From Paenibacillus_E qinlingensis_A (GTDB lineage: Bacteria; Bacillota; Bacilli; Paenibacillales; NBRC-103111): a stretch of 64,000 bases of DNA. A model generated the notes under the pieces. The model ran no database searches, was not told the origin of the DNA, and was given only the letters and a program-made list of their open reading frames with translations. Location: assembly GCF_031455095.1 (NCBI RefSeq), contig NZ_JAVDSB010000008.1, forward strand, positions 124,001 through 188,000, read 5' to 3'. The position numbers and the translations under genes were made by a program. This document shows, piece after piece, positions 15,146 to 22,969 of the stretch. Each line of letters opens with the position of its first letter. The first letter of the stretch is position 1.

Positions 15146-17431
15146 ATGATGCTTCGCAATCAAGAGAGCAAATTCATGTATCGCAACATACTGCTTAGTA
15201 TCGTTTTATCCATTGTCATAACACTGCTTGTCTCCTCAACGATCCTCTATGTTAATTTTGATAATATTGCACTTCAACAAGTGTATGAATCCGATTCCAA
15301 CTCCTTGCTCCAAACAAGCCAAGAAATTCGAACCATAACGGAAACAGCAACCTCCCTGTCCTTTCAAATTTATCGCGATTTTGTGATCAGTAAATTGTTG
15401 TTTTACGATAAACCCGATATCTATGATGTCCAAGGCAGCATGTCTCAATTGAATTTATATCGTCTAGCCATGCCATTCATCGAATCAATTTATGTATACA
15501 ATGGAAAATCGGAGCTCTTCTATGTCAGCTCTAACAATTTCCAGAGCGGTATCCAAACGAAAGCCACGCTAGGCGATCCTAGCATGATTGATATTCTCGA
15601 TCATTTTCAGAATTATATCCCTTTCTTACCAATCCCCAGGTACTTCAAAGCAAACGGTCCAAACTCACTTGAATCAACTTCCATCGGGATCTATTCTTAT
15701 TTGTGCTATGATGCGATTAATTTAAATAATTCCTTAAATTCGGCTGTCGTCGTCAATATTTCTGAATCCTTCTTCAATAAATCTTTGAAAAACGTAGCCA
15801 ACAATCGAGCAAGCAATGAAATCATTATTAATAAAGAAGGCACTCTCATTTCCACAGATGGGACAAATCCCATCCTGTCCAATTATGCCGATAAGGGGTA
15901 TATCCAACAGATTATCGCTAATCCATCCTCACCAGGCTATTTGGTCGATCAAGTGAATGGAACGAAATCATTAGTTTCGTACACAGCACCTGATTCTCTA
16001 GGTTGGCGTTATGTGCGTACAACCCCCTACACCATTATTACGGAAGAAATCCGAGACATGCGTCTCAAAACGATTTATATCTCCCTCACTATTCTTCTTG
16101 TGGGGCTGCTGATTTCACTCATTATGTCTAAACGACTCTTCGATCCCATCGATAAAGTCATTCGAAGCTTAAAAACGTTAGAGATAGAAAAACGTGATAA
16201 TCTACAAATTCTGCGGCAAAATTTCCTGAGAAATATTATTATGGGAAGAGACGCTTATCACCCTCAGGCTTTGCAGTCAAAATTAACGTATTTTGGCTCC
16301 AACATCACAATCGGACATCCCTCTTTATTGCTTATGGTCAAAATGGATCGCTACGAAGAAAACATCCGCACCTATAAGGATCAGCTTACCTTGCTTCGCT
16401 ATGCCGTTATGAATATTTGTACAGAGATCAGCTCAACAACCTATCACGCGGAGGGCGTCGATATGGGAGACGATCATATCATCCTGATTCTTTCTGCTAA
16501 GGAAGCGGATTTCATCTGGGAGTGCTCCGCTTTTGCCGAGTTACTCCAAAACATGCAAGCGTCCATCGCGTCCTTCATTAAGTTATCCGTATCAATCACC
16601 GTGAGTCCGCTGCAAGATGATGCCAATCAGAGCTTTCAGCTTTACAAACAGCTGCTAGAAGCCTCTTACCATCGCTTGTTTAGAGGCCATGGCTGTATCA
16701 TTTCGTCAGAAGAAATCATTGCGTACCGCACCAAAGAGTACAAATTCCCCTCTCAAAAAGAAAGACAGCTTGTCGATTGTCTCATGACGGGTGATTCCGA
16801 AGAGGCTGAACGTATTTATACCGAGATCATTTATGAAACGTCTTTATATCCCTACACCGTCGTTCATTTGGCCATATCCCATCTAACGTTAACCGTCAAT
16901 AATGTACTGACGACGATTAATAAGAATAATGCGCTTGCTTTCCCCCTTTATCTGGATGCTGCAGTCGCTTCTCTGACTCACGTAGAGACGATTGAAGAAA
17001 TCAACGGACAATTCATTGACTTATTTAGGCAGCTACAGAAAAAGTTAGATGAAAAACGAAGCTCCAAACACGTGGAACTCATCAAAAAGATGAACGACAT
17101 TATTGATCGGGATTATGCGAATCAAAATCTATCCCTCAATTCCATCGCCGACGAGCTAGCGATGTCCTCCATCTATATCAGCCGCTTGTACAAACAGCAT
17201 ACGATGATCGCCATTACCGATGTTATCCAAGATGTGCGCATGCATAAGTCCAAAGATTTACTCCTAAACACATCACTCTCCGTAGCTGAAATCGCTGAAA
17301 AAACCGGCTTCACAAGCGACTCCTATTTCTACCGGTTGTTCAAGAAATACAATGGCATCACCCCGAACGATTTCCGCAAGCAGCTGAAATACGAAAATAC
17401 CCTTCATCAGAAAGGAATTGAAGAACGATGA
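15146..17431 (+). CDS. Membrane-bound AraC-family regulator
   Basis: Protein of 761 residues. A membrane segment lies at about 16-36, an extracytoplasmic sensor region spans about 40-310 and a second membrane segment about 315-335. After a long cytoplasmic middle part, the C-terminal ~100 residues hold two helix-turn-helix units (LSLNSIADELAMSSIYISRLYKQ and SVAEIAEKTGFTSDSYFYRLFKKYNG). This architecture is common in Paenibacillus next to LplABC-type importers, and it is divergent from one here. The start is set by the promoter and GGGGGAG site; an in-frame ATG at 15035 lies upstream of the promoter. Its stop overlaps the start of the prenyltransferase-like gene by 4 bases, so translation is coupled. 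Confidence 0.92.
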   Translation: MMLRNQESKFMYRNILLSIVLSIVITLLVSSTILYVNFDNIALQQVYESDSNSLLQTSQEIRTITETATSLSFQIYRDFVISKLLFYDKPDIYDVQGSMSQLNLYRLAMPFIESIYVYNGKSELFYVSSNNFQSGIQTKATLGDPSMIDILDHFQNYIPFLPIPRYFKANGPNSLESTSIGIYSYLCYDAINLNNSLNSAVVVNISESFFNKSLKNVANNRASNEIIINKEGTLISTDGTNPILSNYADKGYIQQIIANPSSPGYLVDQVNGTKSLVSYTAPDSLGWRYVRTTPYTIITEEIRDMRLKTIYISLTILLVGLLISLIMSKRLFDPIDKVIRSLKTLEIEKRDNLQILRQNFLRNIIMGRDAYHPQALQSKLTYFGSNITIGHPSLLLMVKMDRYEENIRTYKDQLTLLRYAVMNICTEISSTTYHAEGVDMGDDHIILILSAKEADFIWECSAFAELLQNMQASIASFIKLSVSITVSPLQDDANQSFQLYKQLLEASYHRLFRGHGCIISSEEIIAYRTKEYKFPSQKERQLVDCLMTGDSEEAERIYTEIIYETSLYPYTVVHLAISHLTLTVNNVLTTINKNNALAFPLYLDAAVASLTHVETIEEINGQFIDLFRQLQKKLDEKRSSKHVELIKKMNDIIDRDYANQNLSLNSIADELAMSSIYISRLYKQHTMIAITDVIQDVRMHKSKDLLLNTSLSVAEIAEKTGFTSDSYFYRLFKKYNGITPNDFRKQLKYENTLHQKGIEER

Positions 17432-18366
17432 CATGGCTAACTGCACACGAAAACCAATTACACATTGTTTTTGAAGAAGCTAAGGAAGCAGTCCGCCAAT
17501 TTCCAACGCCATTGGATCAGCTCGGTCTCGCCTATCTAGCCAAATTTGACGCAAGTCGTGAGGGTACTACCAAAAATTATATTTGCTATCTCCTCCCCTA
17601 TTGGATGGAAGATATCAGTGAGCTTCGTGCCGAAACGCTGAATAAGCTGTCACTGGCCAATATATTCGTCATGCTCTATTACTTCATTCAAGATGATATT
17701 ATGGATGCTGCCAAAGGGGAGCATGCGAGCAAGTTGCCTCTAGCTAACTTGTTTCACTTTCAGTTCCTGTCCATCTATCGGGAACTCTTTCCTTCAGATT
17801 CTCCCTTCTGGAGCTACTATGAGACGTATATTCTTGAATGGGCCCAAAGTGTAACGAATGAGCAGCAATCTGATTACTTTCATCAGGACAAATTGCAAAT
17901 AGCCAAGAAAGCGAGTCCTGTTAAAAATGCCAGTACAGGCGCGCTTCTTCTAGCTAATCAATCGCATCTAATCCCCGCCGTCACAGCTGCGGTTGAGCAA
18001 ACGCTTGTTACCCTGCAAATGTTGGACGATTGGGCAGATTGGGAAGAGGATCTAGTGGATGGATCCTATAATTGCTTATTATCATCCATCCGCAACACAT
18101 TGCAGCTTTCGACAGCAGATGCCCTTACGCCTGAATTGATCAAAAAGCAGCTTTATGTTCATGATATGTTTGCTGCTTATGCCGGCATTGCGGACGCTCA
18201 TCACGAGCATCTGCTAAGCTTGGCTGTCGGTATGGGGCAGCTCACCGCTTTCCATGATTCACTCGTACAGAATATCCATCGGGTGGCGAATGAAATCAAA
18301 GATAGAAGGGCTGCTTTACTCTCTGGCGGATTCTACTATTTTTTGTCTAATAATGATAAATTTTGA
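17428..18366 (+). CDS. ComQ/isoprenyl synthase-like enzyme, putative peptide prenyltransferase
   Basis: Protein of 312 residues, mostly helical, of the class I terpenoid synthase fold. The first aspartate-rich motif is D89-D-I-M-D93 in YYFIQDDIMDA. The second is D200-D-W-A-D-W-E-E-D208 in LQMLDDWADWEEDLVDG. Both bind Mg-diphosphate in isoprenyl synthases and in ComQ, which prenylates a tryptophan of the ComX peptide. The next gene encodes a small precursor ending in Trp, so the likely reaction is transfer of a geranyl or farnesyl group to that residue. From memory, a C-terminal Trp prenyltransferase called PalQ is reported from Paenibacillus alvei; this may be a relative. The ATGA overlap with the AraC gene shows coupling. 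A free-standing terpene synthase is the main alternative. Confidence 0.75.
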   Translation: MTWLTAHENQLHIVFEEAKEAVRQFPTPLDQLGLAYLAKFDASREGTTKNYICYLLPYWMEDISELRAETLNKLSLANIFVMLYYFIQDDIMDAAKGEHASKLPLANLFHFQFLSIYRELFPSDSPFWSYYETYILEWAQSVTNEQQSDYFHQDKLQIAKKASPVKNASTGALLLANQSHLIPAVTAAVEQTLVTLQMLDDWADWEEDLVDGSYNCLLSSIRNTLQLSTADALTPELIKKQLYVHDMFAAYAGIADAHHEHLLSLAVGMGQLTAFHDSLVQNIHRVANEIKDRRAALLSGGFYYFLSNNDKF

Positions 18367-18386
18367 TAGATTATTAGATATAGTCA

Positions 18387-18395
18387 TGGTATACT
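18387..18395 (+). promoter_or_regulatory. Extended -10 promoter of the precursor gene
   Basis: TGGTATACT combines a TG motif and a -10 hexamer, 46 bases before the precursor ATG. A weak -35 (TAGATT) lies 17 bases upstream of the hexamer. It would let the precursor be made in excess over the enzyme, as is usual for peptide products. Confidence 0.5.
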
Positions 18396-18440
18396 TTTTC
18401 TTGTAGGAAAAATTACCCAAATGACTAGGAGTGAATACAA

Positions 18441-18680
18441 ATGTCCACAAATGAAAGCGTAAAAGCCAAAATTATTCAAAAAGCTTGGGAAGATGAAGCC
18501 TTTAAACAACAACTTTTAGCCGATCCCAAAGCTGCGCTTAAACAAGCATTTAACATTACACTCCCAAACGATATCAAAGTTAAGGCTGTTGAAGAAACAT
18601 CAACAGAATTCGTTCTAGTAATCCCTACAAATCCAGCTAAGATATTGGTTACTTCCAATGGTGCACAAGGTATCTGGTAG
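18441..18680 (+). CDS. NHLP-type RiPP precursor peptide with C-terminal tryptophan
   Basis: Peptide of 79 residues. Residues 1 to about 65 have the nitrile hydratase-like leader pattern: VKAKIIQKAWEDEAFKQQLL, then ADPKAALKQAFNITLP, then a beta strand pair including EFVLVIPTNP. The tail after Pro65 is short, polar and Cys-free (AKILVTSNGAQGIW), ending with Trp79 as the last residue. There is no clear Gly-Gly cleavage site; N73-G74 and Q76-G77 are the only candidates. AGGAG lies 9 bases upstream of the ATG, and the gene has its own promoter and terminator. No YcaO, LanM, radical-SAM or peptidase-exporter gene lies in the window. The adjacent isoprenyl-synthase-like gene is therefore the only visible modifying enzyme, and Trp79 its probable target. 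Confidence 0.85.
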   Translation: MSTNESVKAKIIQKAWEDEAFKQQLLADPKAALKQAFNITLPNDIKVKAVEETSTEFVLVIPTNPAKILVTSNGAQGIW

Positions 18681-18686
18681 TCATAT

Positions 18687-18724
18687 AAAAAAGGTGTCCG
18701 CTTCGTAAGCGGAACACCTTTTTT
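18687..18724. terminator. Bidirectional terminator after the precursor gene
   Basis: A-run, AAGGTGTCCGCTT, loop CGT, AAGCGGAACACCTT, T-run; one bulged base in a 13-bp stem. It serves the precursor gene and the convergent kinase gene. Confidence 0.92.
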
Positions 18725-20631
18725 CAATTCACAATCACATAGGGGAAACGCATGATGACCTCTGTCCCTGCATACTTTTGACTTTTGAACTCAATGTTGC
18801 CTTTCATAATCTCGATAAGCCTAAAGGTGACCATTAAGCCTAAGCCTGTCCCCTTCGTTTTTGTTGAATAATAGGGCTCTCCTAGCTTTGCCAGCTGTAT
18901 CGGCTCGATCCCCTCACCATTATCCTTGATATGGATAAAGACTTCCTCATTTTTCTTATACGCCCAAATATTAATTTGACCATCCACTTGGAACGCTTCG
19001 ATACTATTCTTAATAATATTGATCAAGATTTGCTTCAGCTTCGAAGAGTTCCCATAGATGTGCAAATCCGCTGGTACGCTGACGGTGATTCTTCCACCAT
19101 TCAATGTCGCTAAAGGAACAATGATTCCTTCAATCTGGCTAATTTCCTTACTCACATTTAATTCCACGATCTCATCCAGTTGCGGCTTCGCAAAGGTCAG
19201 AAAATCAGTAATGATCACGGAAGCCCTATCTAATTCTTCGATCGCAATACTCATATATTCCCTGTTCTTGTCGTCTGTTCTAGCTGCCACAAGCTGCAGA
19301 AACCCACGCGTAACTTGGAGCGGATTTCTCACCTCGTGCGCGACAGATGCCGCTAATGAGCTAATCATTTCCATCTTCTCCGATAGCTGCAACTGATGAT
19401 TGTAGAATTCTAGTTCTTTCGAATAGTTCGACATCTGCTCCTGATTAATCGCAAATCTCCTACCCAGAATGACGATAAGTGCAATAATGAAGCCAACTAC
19501 GCCAAATTTCCAAAGGAAAAACTGATACTTTTGATTATTCGCATAGTAGAGAATGAGATCAAACATCCCCATGAGTGCGAAAATAGCAAAACCAGAAGAG
19601 AAAATGACAGCCTCTCTATTGCCTTTTATGACAAAAAAGATAGAAAGTCCTATAATCGTAATAAATTGGATAATCATGATGGCACCTAAGAGGGTAACCG
19701 TGAACAAATGATAGGCACCAATAAATTGATAATCATTGAGTTGATTGAATAAGATTAATACAACACAGAACGTTGAATACATAATTTGAAACTTACGAAA
19801 CCATCGAACCCATTTGAAACGGCCATTGTCGAAAATTTTCTCAAAAAAGTACGTTAACGCTGGCAGTAAGACAGCCAGTGAAATATCAAAAATATCTAAA
19901 AATACGACCCCAAAGCGGGTAAAATTGGCATAAAGAAAAGGCGAATAGGTAAGAAAAATTGTACCTAAGGTTAGAATGATTAAGCTTAGAGAAATCCATG
20001 TAGCCCGCCCTATTTTTTTCAAGTAGAAGGAACAAATAAGCATGATGACGGCAATAAAAAGAAAAGCAAACCCAAGAATAATATTCTGTAAATCACGGAA
20101 AATAAACGTTCGCGTCAAAGTGGAGTAATGATCTATCACGATGTCAGATTGAATGCCTAGACGCTCCATGGAGGTCTGAAGCTTTAGATACACAATCCCT
20201 CCAGCGTCTTCTGCACTCAGTGGAAATAGGCTGCGTTGTTGATCCGTAGGAAAATCAAATTTAACCTCATTTAGGAGCCGGCCTCCAATATACACGGACA
20301 AATGTTGCGCATAGATACGATCAATATACATGCCATAGTCCTTGGGCAACTGTTTCGGAAGTTGGATGCGTACCCAGGCTGTAGAAACTTTATCTGGCTT
20401 ATCTGGCATCTCCGCTCCACTCTCGATGGTCATCCATTGATTCTCACGTGGCGAAGCCATGATATCCTCGATCTTATCCGTGGGAATTCCCCATAATAAC
20501 GACCAATTTGGAATCGCTTTCATGCCATCAGGCTGCTCCGCGAAAACATGATTAGCCATAAATAAAAGCCCAATAAGGAGAACTAACCATGTTTTCCATC
20601 GCAATTGATGCTTTAGAAGCAATTGTTGCAT
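18724..20631 (-). CDS. Multi-pass sensor histidine kinase
   Basis: Protein of about 635 residues. A signal-like first membrane segment is followed by an extracytoplasmic beta-rich domain (about 35-175) and a block of seven hydrophobic segments (about 180-390), the 7TMR-DISM plan. The kinase core has the phosphorylated His in SVAHEVRNPLQVTRGFLQL and ATPase boxes NSIEAF, DNGEGI and GTGLGL. The HisKA region resembles the sporulation kinases of Bacillus. The ATG at 20631 follows GGGGGAAGGTG and is preferred over the TTG at 20649. No response regulator is adjacent, so it is an orphan here. It converges on the NHLP precursor gene; whether it senses that peptide, as ComP senses ComX, is only a possibility. 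Confidence 0.9.
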   Translation of the reverse strand: MQQLLLKHQLRWKTWLVLLIGLLFMANHVFAEQPDGMKAIPNWSLLWGIPTDKIEDIMASPRENQWMTIESGAEMPDKPDKVSTAWVRIQLPKQLPKDYGMYIDRIYAQHLSVYIGGRLLNEVKFDFPTDQQRSLFPLSAEDAGGIVYLKLQTSMERLGIQSDIVIDHYSTLTRTFIFRDLQNIILGFAFLFIAVIMLICSFYLKKIGRATWISLSLIILTLGTIFLTYSPFLYANFTRFGVVFLDIFDISLAVLLPALTYFFEKIFDNGRFKWVRWFRKFQIMYSTFCVVLILFNQLNDYQFIGAYHLFTVTLLGAIMIIQFITIIGLSIFFVIKGNREAVIFSSGFAIFALMGMFDLILYYANNQKYQFFLWKFGVVGFIIALIVILGRRFAINQEQMSNYSKELEFYNHQLQLSEKMEMISSLAASVAHEVRNPLQVTRGFLQLVAARTDDKNREYMSIAIEELDRASVIITDFLTFAKPQLDEIVELNVSKEISQIEGIIVPLATLNGGRITVSVPADLHIYGNSSKLKQILINIIKNSIEAFQVDGQINIWAYKKNEEVFIHIKDNGEGIEPIQLAKLGEPYYSTKTKGTGLGLMVTFRLIEIMKGNIEFKSQKYAGTEVIMRFPYVIVN

Positions 20632-20726
20632 GTATTCACCTTCCCCCAAGACACCTGTAAGTTATTTACATTAAATGAATTCGACGGGGGTTTGTGCTTT
20701 CCTTCTAAACCATGTAAACATTCTAA

Positions 20727-20767
20727 AAACAAAATAAAACACTTGCCCACTTTACTAGCAAGGCAAG
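20727..20767 (-). terminator. Possible terminator of the catabolic operon
   Basis: CTTGCC/GGCAAG stem of 6 bp with a 14-base loop, just after the last gene, followed on the minus strand by GTTTTATTTTG. It is weak but well placed. Confidence 0.45.
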
Positions 20768-20773
20768 CGTCCC

Positions 20774-22024
20774 TTAATAATCTGTAAACCAAAAGGTTTG
20801 GGCTGGTAAGGCTTCGGTGAGAAGCTGCCCCCGACTAACCACATGACGGCACAAAGGTTGTCCCCGAACAAGATCTATCTCATTGTCTGCTCGCAACATT
20901 ATGAAGCTAGCAGGTAGTCCTACCGCAATTCCGTATTCGGAAAGCTGCAACGTTTGGGCAGCTCGTATGGTAATCATACGGACTAGCTCTGCAATTTCTT
21001 CGCGCCCCGTCATATGGGCAAGATGTGCAGCCATATGTGCGGCTTGCAGCATATTCCCCGTACCTAGCGGGTAGAATGGCGTCCGAATATCATCATGAGC
21101 AATACTGACATTAATGCCTGCCAGCCACATCTCCTTAATGCGAGCAATTCCGCGCCCTTTGGGACTACTATCGAATCGCCCTTGCATGGCGCTATTAATC
21201 AGCGGACAGCATACGATATGAATGCCCGATCTAGCCACGATGCCCAGTACTTTCTGAAAATACGCTTCACTATAATAAGCTGTCGCATTCACATGTGCGG
21301 CAGTTACTCGACTGCCTAGGTCTGAGCGTATCGCTAAATGAGCAACATTTTCCAAGAATGTGGAGTGAGGATCATCCATTTCATCGCAGAATACGTGCAC
21401 GAAGCATCCGTACTTCTCCGCTATCCGGAAGCAGATTTCTAAGGAAGCTTCTCCTTCCGATCGCGTAGCCTCTAGATGCGGGACAGCACTTATGCCGTCT
21501 GCACCAAGCTCCAAGGCCAGTTCAAGCCGTTGTTCGTTATCGGGACAGGCACGAATCCCATCCTGCGGAAAGGCGATGACCTGCAATGTCAGATAAGGCT
21601 TAACACGCTCACGCAGCGCTAACAGCGCCCTTAATGCAGTGAGATTTGGATCTGAAATATCCACCATCGAACGTACATGAAGGACTCCTGTTGAGATTTG
21701 CATCCGAAGCACCTTCTCAGCACGTGCCATGACGTCCTCATACGTGAGTGTCCCTTTCCGTTTCTGCCAAATGCCTATCCCTTCGAACAGTGTACCACTC
21801 TCATTCCAATCAGGTTCCCCTGCAGTTAACACCGTATCTAGATGAATGTGCGATTCCACGAAAGGTGGCAGCAGCAAGTGCCCCGTCCCATCAACCTCTC
21901 GCTCGCCATGGTCAGCAACCTCACCCATCGCGACAATTTTGCCGTTTAACACACCGATATCTATAGGACCTTGGAACTCGTGATTACCGAGTACACGCAC
22001 TTGACGATAGACCATATCAAGCAA
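20774..22024 (-). CDS. CodA-like amidohydrolase with an altered metal site
   Basis: Protein of about 416 residues that aligns along its whole length with E. coli cytosine deaminase: LDTVLTAGEPDWNESGTLFEGI, LQVIAFPQDGI, GADGISAVPHLEATR, RFDSSPKGRGIARIKEM, HDDIRTPFYPLGTGNML. Of the CodA metal ligands, the HxH pair (SHIHLD) and the Asp (AHDDI) are kept, as are the catalytic Glu (CDE) and the following His (TAAHVNA). The ligand equivalent to CodA His214 is Phe (VFCDEMD, codon 21391-21389), which I checked on the DNA. The substrate or even activity may differ from CodA. It is the last gene of the operon. A TTG at 22024 sits 8 bases after GAGG, while the GTG at 22033 overlaps the site. Confidence 0.88.
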   Translation of the reverse strand: MLDMVYRQVRVLGNHEFQGPIDIGVLNGKIVAMGEVADHGEREVDGTGHLLLPPFVESHIHLDTVLTAGEPDWNESGTLFEGIGIWQKRKGTLTYEDVMARAEKVLRMQISTGVLHVRSMVDISDPNLTALRALLALRERVKPYLTLQVIAFPQDGIRACPDNEQRLELALELGADGISAVPHLEATRSEGEASLEICFRIAEKYGCFVHVFCDEMDDPHSTFLENVAHLAIRSDLGSRVTAAHVNATAYYSEAYFQKVLGIVARSGIHIVCCPLINSAMQGRFDSSPKGRGIARIKEMWLAGINVSIAHDDIRTPFYPLGTGNMLQAAHMAAHLAHMTGREEIAELVRMITIRAAQTLQLSEYGIAVGLPASFIMLRADNEIDLVRGQPLCRHVVSRGQLLTEALPAQTFWFTDY

Positions 22025-22054
22025 ATTTATCACCTCTTACCTAGAACTACGCGA

Positions 22055-22951
22055 TTAATTATCACGCTTCATTTCAGACTCGTGCCAAGAGCTTAAGAGC
22101 CATTTCGCGAAGGCATTCACCAGCAGGAAGAAAATAATCCCTAGTGCGGAAGCCGATAACCCACAAGCGAACAAGTAAGGCGTCTTCAATCTCGCTGCTG
22201 CATACGTGATAGCATAGCCTAATCCACCTTGCCCACCGCCAATTCCGGCAATATATTCCCCGACAATGGCACCGACAACAGACAAAGTACAAGAAATTTT
22301 CAAGCCAGCCACAATATAAGGAAGCGCTGCAGGAATACGTAGTTTCCACATCGTTTGAAAGCCATTCGCATTATACAAATAGAAGAGGTTGCTCATATTT
22401 TGATCCGTCGAATTAAGTCCAATCAAGGTATTGGATAGCATGGGGAAGAATCCGATTAAGAACGTAATGATTACGATCGCGTTCATGCCAGCATCGAACC
22501 AGATCACGATTAATGGTGCAATAGCAACAATGGGAATTGTTTGTAAGATGATCGCGTAAGGATACACGCTTTTCTCAATCCATTTCGAGCTTGCAAGTAA
22601 AATAGCACCCGCAATACCCAGGATAATACTTAGGATAAATCCAAGTACAGCTTCAAAAGTTGTCGTTCGCACGGATACCCAAAGCCCGCTCCTGTTCTCA
22701 ATGGCCGCTTTCACGATATCCGAAGGTTTAGGAACAAGATATACAGGCGCATTCGTCAAGGAAGCGATTAGCTCCCATCCGCCAATAAAGACCACGAACG
22801 CCACTAAAGGCGGCAGCAGCTGTTTGAGCAGCATCAACAACCGGCGACTAAACGGCACGCCCTCCTCCATGCGACTCATCCAAGCTGCACGCTCACGCGC
22901 AGGAAATATTTCATCAGGTAATATTTGCAAATACTTCGAATCGACAGCCAT
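22055..22951 (-). CDS. ABC transporter permease (SsuC/ThiX-like)
   Basis: Permease of 298 residues with about six hydrophobic segments after a cytoplasmic N-terminus of about 45 residues. The family features are GWELIASLTNAPVYLVPKPSDI near 60-80 and the EAA loop GFQTMWKLRIPAALPYIVAGLK. This BPD_transp_1 subtype works with NMT1/THI5-like binding proteins to import sulfonates, pyrimidines or similar small heterocycles. The partner binding protein and ATPase are encoded in the same cluster. It lies 21 bases upstream of the last amidohydrolase and 18 bases after the FAD oxidase. Confidence 0.92.
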   Translation of the reverse strand: MAVDSKYLQILPDEIFPARERAAWMSRMEEGVPFSRRLLMLLKQLLPPLVAFVVFIGGWELIASLTNAPVYLVPKPSDIVKAAIENRSGLWVSVRTTTFEAVLGFILSIILGIAGAILLASSKWIEKSVYPYAIILQTIPIVAIAPLIVIWFDAGMNAIVIITFLIGFFPMLSNTLIGLNSTDQNMSNLFYLYNANGFQTMWKLRIPAALPYIVAGLKISCTLSVVGAIVGEYIAGIGGGQGGLGYAITYAAARLKTPYLFACGLSASALGIIFFLLVNAFAKWLLSSWHESEMKRDN

Positions 22952-22969
22952 TGCACAGATCCCCCTTCT

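Noticed and set aside
18363..18395. TTGATA as the -35 box of the precursor promoter
   Set aside because: The spacer to TATACT would be 21 bases; the extended -10 explains the promoter better.
18724..20631. Calling the kinase ComP
   Set aside because: It is on the opposite strand, no ComA-like regulator is adjacent, and its kinase core resembles sporulation kinases. Position alone is not enough.
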